From assembly GCA_023453025.1 (NCBI GenBank), contig JAEXUD010000042.1:1-39053 (forward strand): a DNA stretch of 39,053 nucleotides, in the 5' to 3' direction. The notes under the pieces were generated by a model that was not told the DNA's origin, did not search any database, and saw only the letters and a list, made by a program, of their open reading frames with translations. The DNA comes from Bacillota bacterium. GTDB taxonomy: Bacteria > Bacillota > Clostridia > Tissierellales > Sedimentibacteraceae. Below, piece by piece: positions 24,865-32,880 of the stretch (the first letter of the stretch is position 1; every line of letters begins with the position of its first letter). The position numbers were made by a program, and so were the translations under genes.

Positions 24865-26787
24865 ATGGATAAAATACATTTATTAGATAATGAAACCATT
24901 AATAAAATAGCCGCGGGCGAAGTCATAGAAAACCCTAAATCCATAGTAAAGGAATTAGTTGAAAATTCTATAGATGCAGGTGCTGATGAAATTATTGTTG
25001 AAATTAAAAACGGAGGCAAAAGCTTCATCCGAATAACCGACAACGGCAGGGGCATTGAAAAGGACCAGGTGGAGGAGGCTTTTAAAAGGCATTGCACCAG
25101 TAAAATAGTTTCCTCAGATGACTTGAATTCACTTAATACCCTTGGATTCAGAGGAGAAGCTTTAGCAAGCATTGCTGCGGTTGCACACGTAGAAATGATT
25201 TCCAGAACAGCAAAAGATAACTTTGGAACAAAGGTTGTCATTGAAGGGGGTCACGTAATATCAAAAGAAGATATAGGATGCCCTGTAGGTACTGATATAA
25301 CAGTTACCGAACTGTTTTACAATGTTCCTGCCAGAAAGAAATTTTTGAAAAGTGATTCTTCTGAAAGCACAAATATAAATGAAACAGTTGTTTCATTGGC
25401 ACTTAGCAAAGAAAATATCTCATTTAAATACATTAATAACAACAATATAGCATTCAAAACACCTAAGACAAACAACTTCTTAAATACTATATCGAGTCTG
25501 TATGAAAGGGATTTGTATAATTCATTGCTAAAGGTGGAATATGAAAGCAGCAATATTAAAATCAACGGTTTTACAACTAACCTTAACTATTACAGGGGCA
25601 GCAGAAAACAGCAGATAGTATTCGTAAATAACAGATATATCAAGCATAAGCGAATGAATTATTTCATTGAAGCAGCTTACAATACTCTTCTTCCTAAAAA
25701 CAAATATCCTGCATGTTTTTTGAAAATACAGATAAACCCTGCTTTAGTCGATGTGAATGTTCACCCTGCTAAGACAGAGGTTCGTTTTCAAAATGAGGAT
25801 TTTATATTGAATGAAATAAAAAAAGCAATCTATTCTGCTCTTCATTCAAACAACATAATTAAAGAAATAAAAAAAGAAACAATAGTTCACGATTATGACC
25901 GCAGCAAATCTGAAAATAAAAATGAATTCATATATGAAAAATCAGGACGTTCTGAATCGAATACAGAAAATATTTTTGAAAAAGAAAAAAAAGAAGAATA
26001 TATCAATATCAAATTCACTGAAATAAACTTTGATGATTATAAAGATAATGTATTTGAAGAAATAATAGAAAAAATATCGGAAGAAGAAAACACCGAAGAC
26101 AAAACACAAGCTGAAAACCAAGCGACTGTAACAAATGACCAAATTCAAAATTATGAACCTTTGCAAAAAAGCTTTATTGATATGGAAAAGGATGAAAGAA
26201 AGCTTCCTATACTATCAGTAATAGGTATATTGATGGATACATACATAATATGCGAAAGCGCTGAAAAGACTGAGATGTATATGATTGACCAGCATGCGGC
26301 TCACGAAAGAATAAACTATGAAAAATTCCTGGCTCAATTTAATGCGAGAGAAATTATAAGGCAGGAGCTTTTAGTGCCTGAAGTAATCAATTTATCCTAT
26401 GAAGATTACTATACCGTGACAAATAATACGGAAATATATGAAAGCCTGGGTTTTTCCATTGAAACTTTTGGAATAAATGCTATACTTATAAATAATATAC
26501 CTATTATATTCAGTAATTCAAATATAAAGGATATATTTTACACAATACTTGATGCCCTAAAAAATATCAACCGGAACAGCTTGAATCTAGAACTTGATAA
26601 AATTATTAAAAACGCATGTGTAAGATCTGTAAAGGCTGGTGACAAGCTTCATATTCAGGAAGTAACGGCTTTGTTGGATAATCTCGGTAATTGTGAAAAT
26701 CCATATACATGTCCCCACGGAAGACCGGTTATAATAAAAATGACAAAGTATGAAATTGAAAGAATGTTTGAAAGAATACAAAATTAA
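24865..26787 (+). CDS. mutL: DNA mismatch repair protein MutL
   Basis: A GHKL-type ATPase and, in Gram-positive bacteria, a nicking endonuclease acting with MutS; 640 residues. N-terminal ATP-binding motifs are IAAGEVIENPKSIVKELVENSIDAGA, seen here as separate blocks (motif I around E36, N39; DNGRGI; GFRGEAL). Residues about 335-435 form a low-complexity, Glu/Asn/Lys-rich linker. The C-terminal dimerisation domain carries the endonuclease motif DQHAAHERINYE and the zinc-linked CPHGRP motif, so it should have nuclease activity, unlike E. coli MutL. The stop overlaps a potential miaA start. Confidence 0.97.
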   Translation: MDKIHLLDNETINKIAAGEVIENPKSIVKELVENSIDAGADEIIVEIKNGGKSFIRITDNGRGIEKDQVEEAFKRHCTSKIVSSDDLNSLNTLGFRGEALASIAAVAHVEMISRTAKDNFGTKVVIEGGHVISKEDIGCPVGTDITVTELFYNVPARKKFLKSDSSESTNINETVVSLALSKENISFKYINNNNIAFKTPKTNNFLNTISSLYERDLYNSLLKVEYESSNIKINGFTTNLNYYRGSRKQQIVFVNNRYIKHKRMNYFIEAAYNTLLPKNKYPACFLKIQINPALVDVNVHPAKTEVRFQNEDFILNEIKKAIYSALHSNNIIKEIKKETIVHDYDRSKSENKNEFIYEKSGRSESNTENIFEKEKKEEYINIKFTEINFDDYKDNVFEEIIEKISEEENTEDKTQAENQATVTNDQIQNYEPLQKSFIDMEKDERKLPILSVIGILMDTYIICESAEKTEMYMIDQHAAHERINYEKFLAQFNAREIIRQELLVPEVINLSYEDYYTVTNNTEIYESLGFSIETFGINAILINNIPIIFSNSNIKDIFYTILDALKNINRNSLNLELDKIIKNACVRSVKAGDKLHIQEVTALLDNLGNCENPYTCPHGRPVIIKMTKYEIERMFERIQN

Positions 26788-26804
26788 TGAAGGAATTCAA
26801 AAAA

Positions 26805-27740
26805 ATGAGTAATAAAATAATAGTAATTGTAGGTCCGACTGCTGTGGGAAAGACATACGTATCTGTTGAACTTGCAAAAAAATTAAATACTGAAATAGTT
26901 TCAGCTGATTCAATGCAGATATATAAGGAAATGGATATTGGAACCGCCAAAATTACCGATGATGAAATGCAGGGAATTGCTCATCACATGATTGATATAA
27001 TAAGTCCAAATGAGAATTATTCAGTGTCAGAATTTAACGAAACCGCTGAAAAAATAATTGATAGCCTTCTGTTAAATAATCATATTCCCATAGTAGTGGG
27101 CGGAAGCGGCCTGTATGTTAATTCTCTCATATACGATTTAGATTTTGCTAAGGCCAAATCCAATGAAAAATTAAGAGATTATTATAATTATTATTATAAG
27201 GAACATGGTGAGGATGCTCTTTATAATAAGCTGCAGAAAATTGACCCTGCCGCTGCAGAAAAAATTCATAAAAATAATATAAAAAGAGTTATTCGTGCAT
27301 TAGAGGTTTATGATATAACAGGATTAAAATTCTCCGAGCTTAATACGGACATCAGAAAGCCAAGTAATAAATATGAATGCATTTTAGTTGGTCTTTCCAT
27401 GGACAGAAAAATACTTTATAATAGAATAAACCAACGTGTGGATAAAATGCTTTCAGAAGGCTTGGTTGAAGAGGTTAAGGATTTGCTGGATAAAGGGTAC
27501 CATAAAAATTCAGCTTCAATGAAAGCAATCGGCTACAAGGAAATTATTGAATACCTTGAAGGTAATTGCACCCTCGAAGAAGCTGTAAATATTTTAAAAC
27601 GCAATACAAGAAGATTTGCAAAAAGACAGTACACATGGTTTCTGAAGGATGAAAATGTTAAATGGTTTGATATAAACAATATTAAAGATATTGATTTAAT
27701 TGTAAATAATATATATGAACATATAAAATCAATAATATAA
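26805..27740 (+). CDS. miaA: tRNA dimethylallyltransferase
   Basis: Transfers a dimethylallyl group to A37 of tRNAs reading UNN codons, giving i6A, which MiaB then methylthiolates; about 311 residues. The P-loop is VGPTAVGKTYVS. Other family blocks are SADSMQIYKEMDIGTAK, HHMIDI, VVGGSGLYVNSLIYD and RNTRRFAKRQYTWF. Two starts are possible: ATG 26787 overlaps the mutL stop (TAATG) and has no ribosome site of its own, while ATG 26805 has AAGGA ten bases upstream and gives the usual N-terminus, so I prefer the latter. Operon gene 4. Confidence 0.95.
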   Translation: MSNKIIVIVGPTAVGKTYVSVELAKKLNTEIVSADSMQIYKEMDIGTAKITDDEMQGIAHHMIDIISPNENYSVSEFNETAEKIIDSLLLNNHIPIVVGGSGLYVNSLIYDLDFAKAKSNEKLRDYYNYYYKEHGEDALYNKLQKIDPAAAEKIHKNNIKRVIRALEVYDITGLKFSELNTDIRKPSNKYECILVGLSMDRKILYNRINQRVDKMLSEGLVEEVKDLLDKGYHKNSASMKAIGYKEIIEYLEGNCTLEEAVNILKRNTRRFAKRQYTWFLKDENVKWFDINNIKDIDLIVNNIYEHIKSII

Positions 27741-27752
27741 GGAGAAAATGCC

Positions 27753-27989
27753 ATGAATAACATTAATTTACAGGATTCTTTTTTAAACAATGTAAGAAGA
27801 GAAAAAATAACCATCACAATATTTTTGAACAATGGTCACAAGCTTACAGGAATAGTTACAGGATTTGATAATTATGTCGTATTCATTGAAACGGAAAAAG
27901 GCCAGCAGCTGGTTTATAAGCACGCCATAACATCAATAATGCCGTTCAGGCAGGTAAGGTTGTTCAGCAATGAAAATACAGAGGAGTAA
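27753..27989 (+). CDS. hfq: RNA chaperone Hfq
   Basis: A 78-residue Sm-like protein that forms a hexameric ring and helps small RNAs pair with mRNAs. The Sm1 motif (LQDSFLNNVRREK, VTIFLNNGHKLTGIV-like) and the Sm2 motif (QLVYKHAITSIMP, with the YKH signature) are both present, with the conserved Gln in the N-terminal NLQD. The C-terminal tail is only about ten residues, as in other Gram-positive Hfq proteins. It follows miaA by 12 bases with AGGAG upstream, the widely conserved miaA-hfq arrangement. Confidence 0.97.
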   Translation: MNNINLQDSFLNNVRREKITITIFLNNGHKLTGIVTGFDNYVVFIETEKGQQLVYKHAITSIMPFRQVRLFSNENTEE

Positions 27990-27992
27990 TAA

Positions 27993-29297
27993 ATGTTAAC
28001 TGAAAATATATTATGTAAACAGTTTGGCATCAGCACAACTGTTTTTGACTATGTGACAAAAATTGAAAGCGAAATAAAAGCAAATTACTTTGGAAAAATA
28101 GAACAGACAAGAGAATACAATCAATACAAGGTAATTAATGCCATGCAGGAACATAAGCTCGACTATACTAATTTTTACTGGAACACCGGATACGGTTACG
28201 ATGACCCGGGAAGAGAAAAGGCGGAAAAAATATTTGCATCTGTCTTTCACACCGAGGATGCGTTGGTGAGACCATCTATAGCTTCAGGGACGCACGCTTT
28301 ATATTTGACTCTGTCATCTCTTTTAAACCGTGATGATGAAGTAATTGCAATATCAGGACGCCCTTATGATACGATGCTTACCGTACTTGGTCAGGAAGGA
28401 AATGAACCGTGTAATTTAAAAGAAACCGGAGTTATTTATAAGGAAGTTCCTCTTTACAACAATGATATAGACTGGGAAAGCACAATAAAAGAAATAACAA
28501 TGAAGACTAAGCTGTTAATGATTCAACGCTCAACCGGATACAGCTTCAGACCTGCTTTGACACTGACTAAAATAAAAAAAGCAATAGAAAAAATCAGAGA
28601 GGTCTATCCCAACATTTACATTATGGTAGACAACTGCTATGGTGAATTCATTGAGGAAATTGAACCGTCGGACATCGGTGCAGACGTTGTGGTCGGCTCA
28701 TTAATAAAAAATCCGGGCGGGGGAATCGCATTGTCCGGTGGTTACATAGCCGGTAAAAAAGTTATAATAGACAGAATAGCCAACCGTTTGACAGCTCCGG
28801 GTGTCGGCAGAGAAATCGGTCTTACATACGGAACAACAAGAAATACATTGCAGGGCTTATTTTTCGCTCCTCACATTGTGTCTGAAGCGGTTAAAGGAGC
28901 CCTCTTGTTCGGAGGGGTTTTCGATTCATTGGGATTTGAAATAACTCCCACACTGGATGACAGCAGAAGTGATATAATTCAGGCAATTAAGTTTAACAAT
29001 AAGGACATGGTTATAAAAATATGTGAAGCGATACAAGCTGCATCTCCTGTTGATGCTCATGTATCTCCTGTTCCATGGGATATGCCCGGTTATACAAACC
29101 AGGTAATAATGGCATCAGGAGCATTTGTATCAGGTTCATCAATAGAGTTAAGCGCAGATGCACCAATTAGACCTCCATATATAGCATATATCCAGGGAGG
29201 ATTATTCTATGACCATTCCAAGCTGGGAGTTATGATTTCACTTCAGAAGCTTCTTGAATTTCAAGACATGAAAGAAAAAATTAATACAAAATTATAA
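27993..29297 (+). CDS. ynbB: PLP-dependent methionine gamma-lyase family protein (YnbB)
   Basis: A fold-type I pyridoxal-phosphate enzyme of the Alum_res / 'methionine gamma-lyase family' group, 434 residues. PLP-binding features are the substrate-loop region RPSIASGTHALYLTLSSLL, a conserved Asp in YIMVDNCYGEF, and the Schiff-base Lys in VVGSLIKNPGGGIALSGGYI. It was once linked to aluminium resistance in a related gene; the true substrate is not established, though a C-S lyase on sulfur amino acids is usual to propose. GAGGAG lies just before the start, three bases after hfq. It is the last gene of the miaB operon. Confidence 0.88.
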   Translation: MLTENILCKQFGISTTVFDYVTKIESEIKANYFGKIEQTREYNQYKVINAMQEHKLDYTNFYWNTGYGYDDPGREKAEKIFASVFHTEDALVRPSIASGTHALYLTLSSLLNRDDEVIAISGRPYDTMLTVLGQEGNEPCNLKETGVIYKEVPLYNNDIDWESTIKEITMKTKLLMIQRSTGYSFRPALTLTKIKKAIEKIREVYPNIYIMVDNCYGEFIEEIEPSDIGADVVVGSLIKNPGGGIALSGGYIAGKKVIIDRIANRLTAPGVGREIGLTYGTTRNTLQGLFFAPHIVSEAVKGALLFGGVFDSLGFEITPTLDDSRSDIIQAIKFNNKDMVIKICEAIQAASPVDAHVSPVPWDMPGYTNQVIMASGAFVSGSSIELSADAPIRPPYIAYIQGGLFYDHSKLGVMISLQKLLEFQDMKEKINTKL

Positions 29298-29393
29298 TAG
29301 GAGAATTTTCTGATATTATTGATATATCAATAATAATTGTAATAATTATAAAAATTCTATAATAATTTTACATTTATTCTCAGAAAAATTCTA

Positions 29394-29422
29394 TTGACAA
29401 ATAAAACATCATGCTTTATTAT
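29394..29422 (+). promoter_or_regulatory. Promoter upstream of the deiminase module
   Basis: TTGACA (29394-29399), 17 bases, TATTAT (29417-29422): five of six matches in the -10 and a perfect -35. Transcription would start near 29429, inside the 5' arm of the terminator hairpin that follows. Confidence 0.75.
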
Positions 29423-29424
29423 GT

Positions 29425-29479
29425 AAAAAACAGCAAAGGCGCTATGGATATAAAATCCTGCGCGCCCTTGCTGTTTTTT
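29425..29479. terminator. Long hairpin terminator / possible attenuator
   Basis: AAAAAACAGCAAaGGCGC pairs with GCGCCcTTGCTGTTTTTT, with one mismatch, then a 3x3 internal loop (TAT/TGC) and a GGAT/ATCC tip. T runs end both strands, so it is bidirectional. It terminates the miaB-ynbB operon, but because the promoter above fires into it, it can also act as an attenuator for the downstream gene. Confidence 0.9.
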
Positions 29480-29532
29480 ATTTATAGTAACAGTATCCAA
29501 TACTAATTTTAATGTGAACGGATGGTAAAAAT

Positions 29533-30477
29533 ATGGGTGAAGTAATAATTCAAGGTGAAAGATGGTTTCCTGCAGAAACGAAATTTTCAGATGAAATGGA
29601 ATCATTATGGGGTAAATGGCACTGTGATTCTGAAGTTGGCAAACTTCGAGATGTTCTTATGAGAAGACCGGGTAAAGAAATAGAAATAGTAAATGAAATA
29701 AATTACAGTTATTACCGATGGAAATCTCCGATGAATGCAGAGAAAGCAAGATATGAACAGGATGAGCTGGCTCAAATCTATAAAGATAACGGAGTCAATG
29801 TGCATTATGTTGAAAATCAAAGAGAAGACCGGCCTAATGCCTTGTACATGCGTGATCTGGTTTTAATGACTCCTGAAGGAGCGATTGTATGCAGACCCGG
29901 TATATCAGTAAGAAGAGGGGAAGAAAGATACGCTGCCGAAGCTCTGAGCAAATTGGGAGTACCGATTGTCAGAACCATTAACGGTGAGGGATTTTTTGAC
30001 GGAGCGTGCGCACTATGGGTTGACAGAAATACAGTCATATTGGGAACTGGGGCAAGGGCTAATAAAGCCGGAGCCGGACAGGTTGAATATGAATTAAGAA
30101 ATATGGGAGTTACAGATATTATTCATATGGAGATACCTTATGGGCATGCACATCTGGACGGATTAATTAATTTTGTAGATAAAAAAACCGCAATTTTGTT
30201 CCCGTGGCAGGTTCCTTATGATGTGGTCAAGCCATTGCTGGACAGAGATTTTAAAATTATTGAACTTACAGATTTAAAGGAAATTAAGATAAATATGTGT
30301 ACTAATGTTGTAGCTTTAGAACCAGGTAAAATTTTAATGCCTGCAGGAAGTCCTGTATCCAGGAAAAAAATAGAAGATGAAGGCATTGAGGTTATAGAGG
30401 TAAAGATGGATGAGATTATGAAGGGTTGGGGCGCAATTCATTGCATGAGTGTATTTCTGAACCGCGACTCTATATAA
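29533..30477 (+). CDS. Arginine deiminase-superfamily (amidinotransferase/DDAH-like) enzyme
   Basis: A guanidino-group-modifying enzyme of 314 residues. The catalytic set of the superfamily is present: R107-D108 in YMRDLV, an acidic residue in NGEGFFDGACALWVD (E152, the 'EGGD'-like block), the His-x-Asp motif in GHAHLDG (H207, D209) and the nucleophilic Cys in GAIHCMSVFLNRD (C304). It should form a covalent thiouronium intermediate and act as a hydrolase or a transferase on arginine or another guanidino compound. It is shorter than ArcA (about 410) and lacks its helical domain, so classical arginine deiminase is unlikely; no arcB or arcC is nearby. It heads a module with an amino-acid-type importer and an amidohydrolase, which suggests the imported solute is its substrate. 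Start ATG has GGATGG upstream. Confidence 0.82.
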   Translation: MGEVIIQGERWFPAETKFSDEMESLWGKWHCDSEVGKLRDVLMRRPGKEIEIVNEINYSYYRWKSPMNAEKARYEQDELAQIYKDNGVNVHYVENQREDRPNALYMRDLVLMTPEGAIVCRPGISVRRGEERYAAEALSKLGVPIVRTINGEGFFDGACALWVDRNTVILGTGARANKAGAGQVEYELRNMGVTDIIHMEIPYGHAHLDGLINFVDKKTAILFPWQVPYDVVKPLLDRDFKIIELTDLKEIKINMCTNVVALEPGKILMPAGSPVSRKKIEDEGIEVIEVKMDEIMKGWGAIHCMSVFLNRDSI

Positions 30478-30518
30478 TAAATAAAGTTTTTTAAATTCGG
30501 AGAGATGGAGGAAAAAAA

Positions 30519-31337
30519 ATGAAAAAAATTATTATGATTATTATGGTGATTGCTCTCGTATTTTCACTGCCAGGCTGTGCTGACAACGCAGCAGCAGTTA
30601 AGGAGGAATCAACAATTGACAGTGTATTAAAGAAGGGAACGCTGGTAGTCGGAACTTCACCGGGATATCTGCCTTTTGAAATGATTGATACACAAGGAAA
30701 TTACATTGGATATGATATTGATACCGCAAATGCCATAGCAGAAGCAATGGGAGTAAAACTTGAAATCAAGCAATATGAATTCTCGGCAATTATAGGTGCT
30801 CTTCAGGCAGGAGAAATTGACATGATTATATCAGGTATGACAATAAGAGGAGACAGGGCATTGGCAGTAAGCTTTGCAGACCCGTACTTTGAAATAAGCC
30901 AGTCCTTTTTAGTTCCTTTATCTGATACAACAACCACTAAATGGCAGGACTTAGATGTAGCAGGCAAAACAATTGCTGTAGGACAAGGAACAACAGGTGC
31001 TTTATTAGCTAAACAGCTTTTCAAAAATGCGGAAATAGTTGACTATGAAGGCGGAAATGTTGCAGCCATGGCGGTTGCACAGGAACAGGCCGACGGTATG
31101 GTTTATGATGATGTGGGAATCAAAATGTTCGTATTGCAGCAAGAAGGAAAATTAAGAGGAATATATGAACCCATGTCAGTTGAAAGCTTAGGTATAGCTG
31201 TTAAATACGGTGATTCCACAAGTGTTGACTGGCTGAATGCATTCCTTTACGGATATCTGAAAAATCCTAAGGAAATAGAATCATATCAGAAATGGGTTGA
31301 GAGCACAGACTGGCTGGATGATTTAGCAGAAGAATAG
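30519..31337 (+). CDS. Polar amino-acid-type ABC transporter substrate-binding lipoprotein
   Basis: Solute-binding protein of family 3 (the HisJ/GlnH/ArtJ group), 272 residues. A signal peptide ends in the lipobox FSLPGC, so it is anchored to the outer face of the membrane. Diagnostic blocks are GTLVVGTSPGYLPFEM, NYIGYDIDTANAIAEAMG, GEIDMIISGMTIRGDRA (the T-x-R of this family that holds the ligand carboxylate) and GKTIAVGQGTTG. These residues point to an alpha-amino-acid-like ligand. The gene lies 41 bases after the deiminase gene with GGAGG in front, and a hairpin terminator separates it from the permease gene. Confidence 0.9.
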   Translation: MKKIIMIIMVIALVFSLPGCADNAAAVKEESTIDSVLKKGTLVVGTSPGYLPFEMIDTQGNYIGYDIDTANAIAEAMGVKLEIKQYEFSAIIGALQAGEIDMIISGMTIRGDRALAVSFADPYFEISQSFLVPLSDTTTTKWQDLDVAGKTIAVGQGTTGALLAKQLFKNAEIVDYEGGNVAAMAVAQEQADGMVYDDVGIKMFVLQQEGKLRGIYEPMSVESLGIAVKYGDSTSVDWLNAFLYGYLKNPKEIESYQKWVESTDWLDDLAEE

Positions 31338-31366
31338 TTATAAAAATGTTAAAGTATAAGTATTAT

Positions 31367-31403
31367 AAAAAGTTTACTATGTATTATACTAGTAAACTTT
31401 TTT
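31367..31403 (+). terminator. Intercistronic terminator after the binding-protein gene
   Basis: AAAAAGTTTACTA (31367-31379) pairs with TAGTAAACTTTTT (31390-31402 and on), ending in six T. It would let most transcripts stop after the binding-protein gene. Confidence 0.85.
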
Positions 31404-31418
31404 ATAAAGGAGGATCAT

Positions 31419-32075
31419 ATGAATTATAATTGGTCAGTAATACCAAAATTTATGGATATATTGTTAAAAGGAATTTTGCTTACTATGCAAATTTCCGCAA
31501 TTTCTTTAATACTTGCTATTCCTATAGGAATAATAGTGGGCCTCATGAGAGTGTCAAAAAATAAAGCTGTATACTCCCTCTCAAGTGTTTATGTTGAAAT
31601 AATCAGAGGTGTACCTCTTTTAGTGCTTTTGTTATGGATTTATTTTGGATTAGGTCAGGTTGTTAAATTAGGTGCCTATTGGTCAGGCGCATTGAGTCTT
31701 GCAATATTTTCAAGTGCTTTTATAGCAGAGATTGTACGCTCCGGAATAGAATCTATCCCAAGAGGTCAAGTTGAAGCCGCAAGATCGTCAGGAATGACAT
31801 ATTCACAGGCTATGAGATTGGTTATACTTCCCCAGGCTATACGTACAGTGCTGCCTCCTATGGCTTCACAGTTTATTCTTTTGATAAAAGATTCCTCGCT
31901 GGTATCAACAATTTCCGTTGTTGAACTTACATTAACTGCAAAAAATATTATTGCAACATCCTTTAGACCCATGGAAATATGGACATTCGTTGCTCTGTTG
32001 TATTTCATAGTAACCTTTACGTTATCTAAGATAATACAATTCTTTGAAAAAAAATACAAGTTTGGCAATTCGTAG
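31419..32075 (+). CDS. Polar amino-acid-type ABC transporter permease
   Basis: Membrane subunit of the HisM/GlnP family, 218 residues with about five hydrophobic segments. The EAA loop that docks with the ATPase is seen in QVEAARSSGMTYSQAMRLVILPQAIRTVLPP. The N-terminal LLKGILLTMQISAISLILAI and EIIRGVPLLVLLLWIYFGL segments are typical of the family. It probably forms a homodimer, as only one permease gene is present. AAAGGAGG precedes the ATG. It follows the intercistronic hairpin and is 15 bases before the ATPase gene. Confidence 0.93.
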   Translation: MNYNWSVIPKFMDILLKGILLTMQISAISLILAIPIGIIVGLMRVSKNKAVYSLSSVYVEIIRGVPLLVLLLWIYFGLGQVVKLGAYWSGALSLAIFSSAFIAEIVRSGIESIPRGQVEAARSSGMTYSQAMRLVILPQAIRTVLPPMASQFILLIKDSSLVSTISVVELTLTAKNIIATSFRPMEIWTFVALLYFIVTFTLSKIIQFFEKKYKFGNS

Positions 32076-32090
32076 AAGGAGGCAGATAAT

Positions 32091-32819
32091 ATGATTTCAA
32101 TTAATAATGTTTCAAAATATTATGGAAAGCATAATGTACTGAAAAATATAAATTTAGAAGTTCCAAAACAAAATGTTTATGCAATAATAGGCCCTAGCGG
32201 TGCCGGAAAAAGCACATTGATAAGAACTATAAATGCTCTGGAAAAAATCCAGGACGGTGAAATTTTAGTAAATAATATAAGTGTTCATGCAAAAAATACT
32301 GATATAAACAAGGTGAGGGAAAACATCGGATTTGTATTCCAGTCCTTCAACCTTTATCCTCATCTGACTGCACTTCAGAATGTAACCCTGGCACAGATAA
32401 ATGTTAAAAAGGTTAAAAGGAGTGAAGCAGTAGAAAAGGGAAAAGAGATTTTATCCTCTCTGGGGCTGGGAGATAAATTCAATTCATATCCGGCTCAGCT
32501 CTCAGGCGGTCAGCAGCAGCGTGTAGCCATTGCCCGTTCATTGGCTATGGACCCTGATTTAATGCTTTTTGACGAGCCTACATCAGCTTTAGACCCTGAA
32601 ATGATAAAAGAAGTGCTGGATGTTATGAGAAATCTTGCGAAAACAGGTATGACAATGGTTGTAGTAACTCATGAAATGGGATTTGCAAGAGAAATTTGTG
32701 ACAAGATTATATTTATGGATGATGGCATAATTGTAGAAGAAGCAACACCGACTGTGTTTTTTAATAATCCCGAAACGGACAGAGCTAAGGACTTTTTAAG
32801 CAAAGTCTTAAATCACTGA
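32091..32819 (+). CDS. Polar amino-acid-type ABC transporter ATPase
   Basis: GlnQ/HisP-type ATP-binding subunit, 242 residues. Walker A is GPSGAGKSTLIRT, the Q-loop is FVFQSFNLYPHLTAL, the signature is QLSGGQQQRVAIARSLAM, Walker B is LMLFDEPTSALDPEM and the switch His is in VVVTHEMGFA. The FNLFPH-like Q-loop and THEMGFAREI context are diagnostic for the polar amino acid uptake subfamily. AGGAGG lies a few bases before the start. Together with the preceding two genes it makes a complete importer. Confidence 0.95.
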   Translation: MISINNVSKYYGKHNVLKNINLEVPKQNVYAIIGPSGAGKSTLIRTINALEKIQDGEILVNNISVHAKNTDINKVRENIGFVFQSFNLYPHLTALQNVTLAQINVKKVKRSEAVEKGKEILSSLGLGDKFNSYPAQLSGGQQQRVAIARSLAMDPDLMLFDEPTSALDPEMIKEVLDVMRNLAKTGMTMVVVTHEMGFAREICDKIIFMDDGIIVEEATPTVFFNNPETDRAKDFLSKVLNH

Positions 32820-32834
32820 TTGTTATAATTCATG

Positions 32835-32863
32835 TTGCATTGTATAATATGTTATATTATATT
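32835..32863 (+). promoter_or_regulatory. Weak candidate promoter before the amidohydrolase gene
   Basis: TTGCAT (32835-32840), 17 bases, TATATT (32858-32863). Transcription from here would leave a leader of only about ten bases, so it may simply be AT-rich spacer; the gene could also be read through from the transporter. Confidence 0.35.
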
Positions 32864-32880
32864 TAAAAACGGCGGTAACT

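Noticed and set aside
29425..29479. Guanidine riboswitch upstream of the deiminase gene
   Set aside because: Only a single long terminator hairpin is present. The paired ACGR loops of class II and the larger folds of other classes are not seen.
29533..30477. Deiminase gene as classical arginine deiminase arcA
   Set aside because: It is about 100 residues too short, lacks the ArcA helical domain and has no arcB, arcC or arcD nearby.
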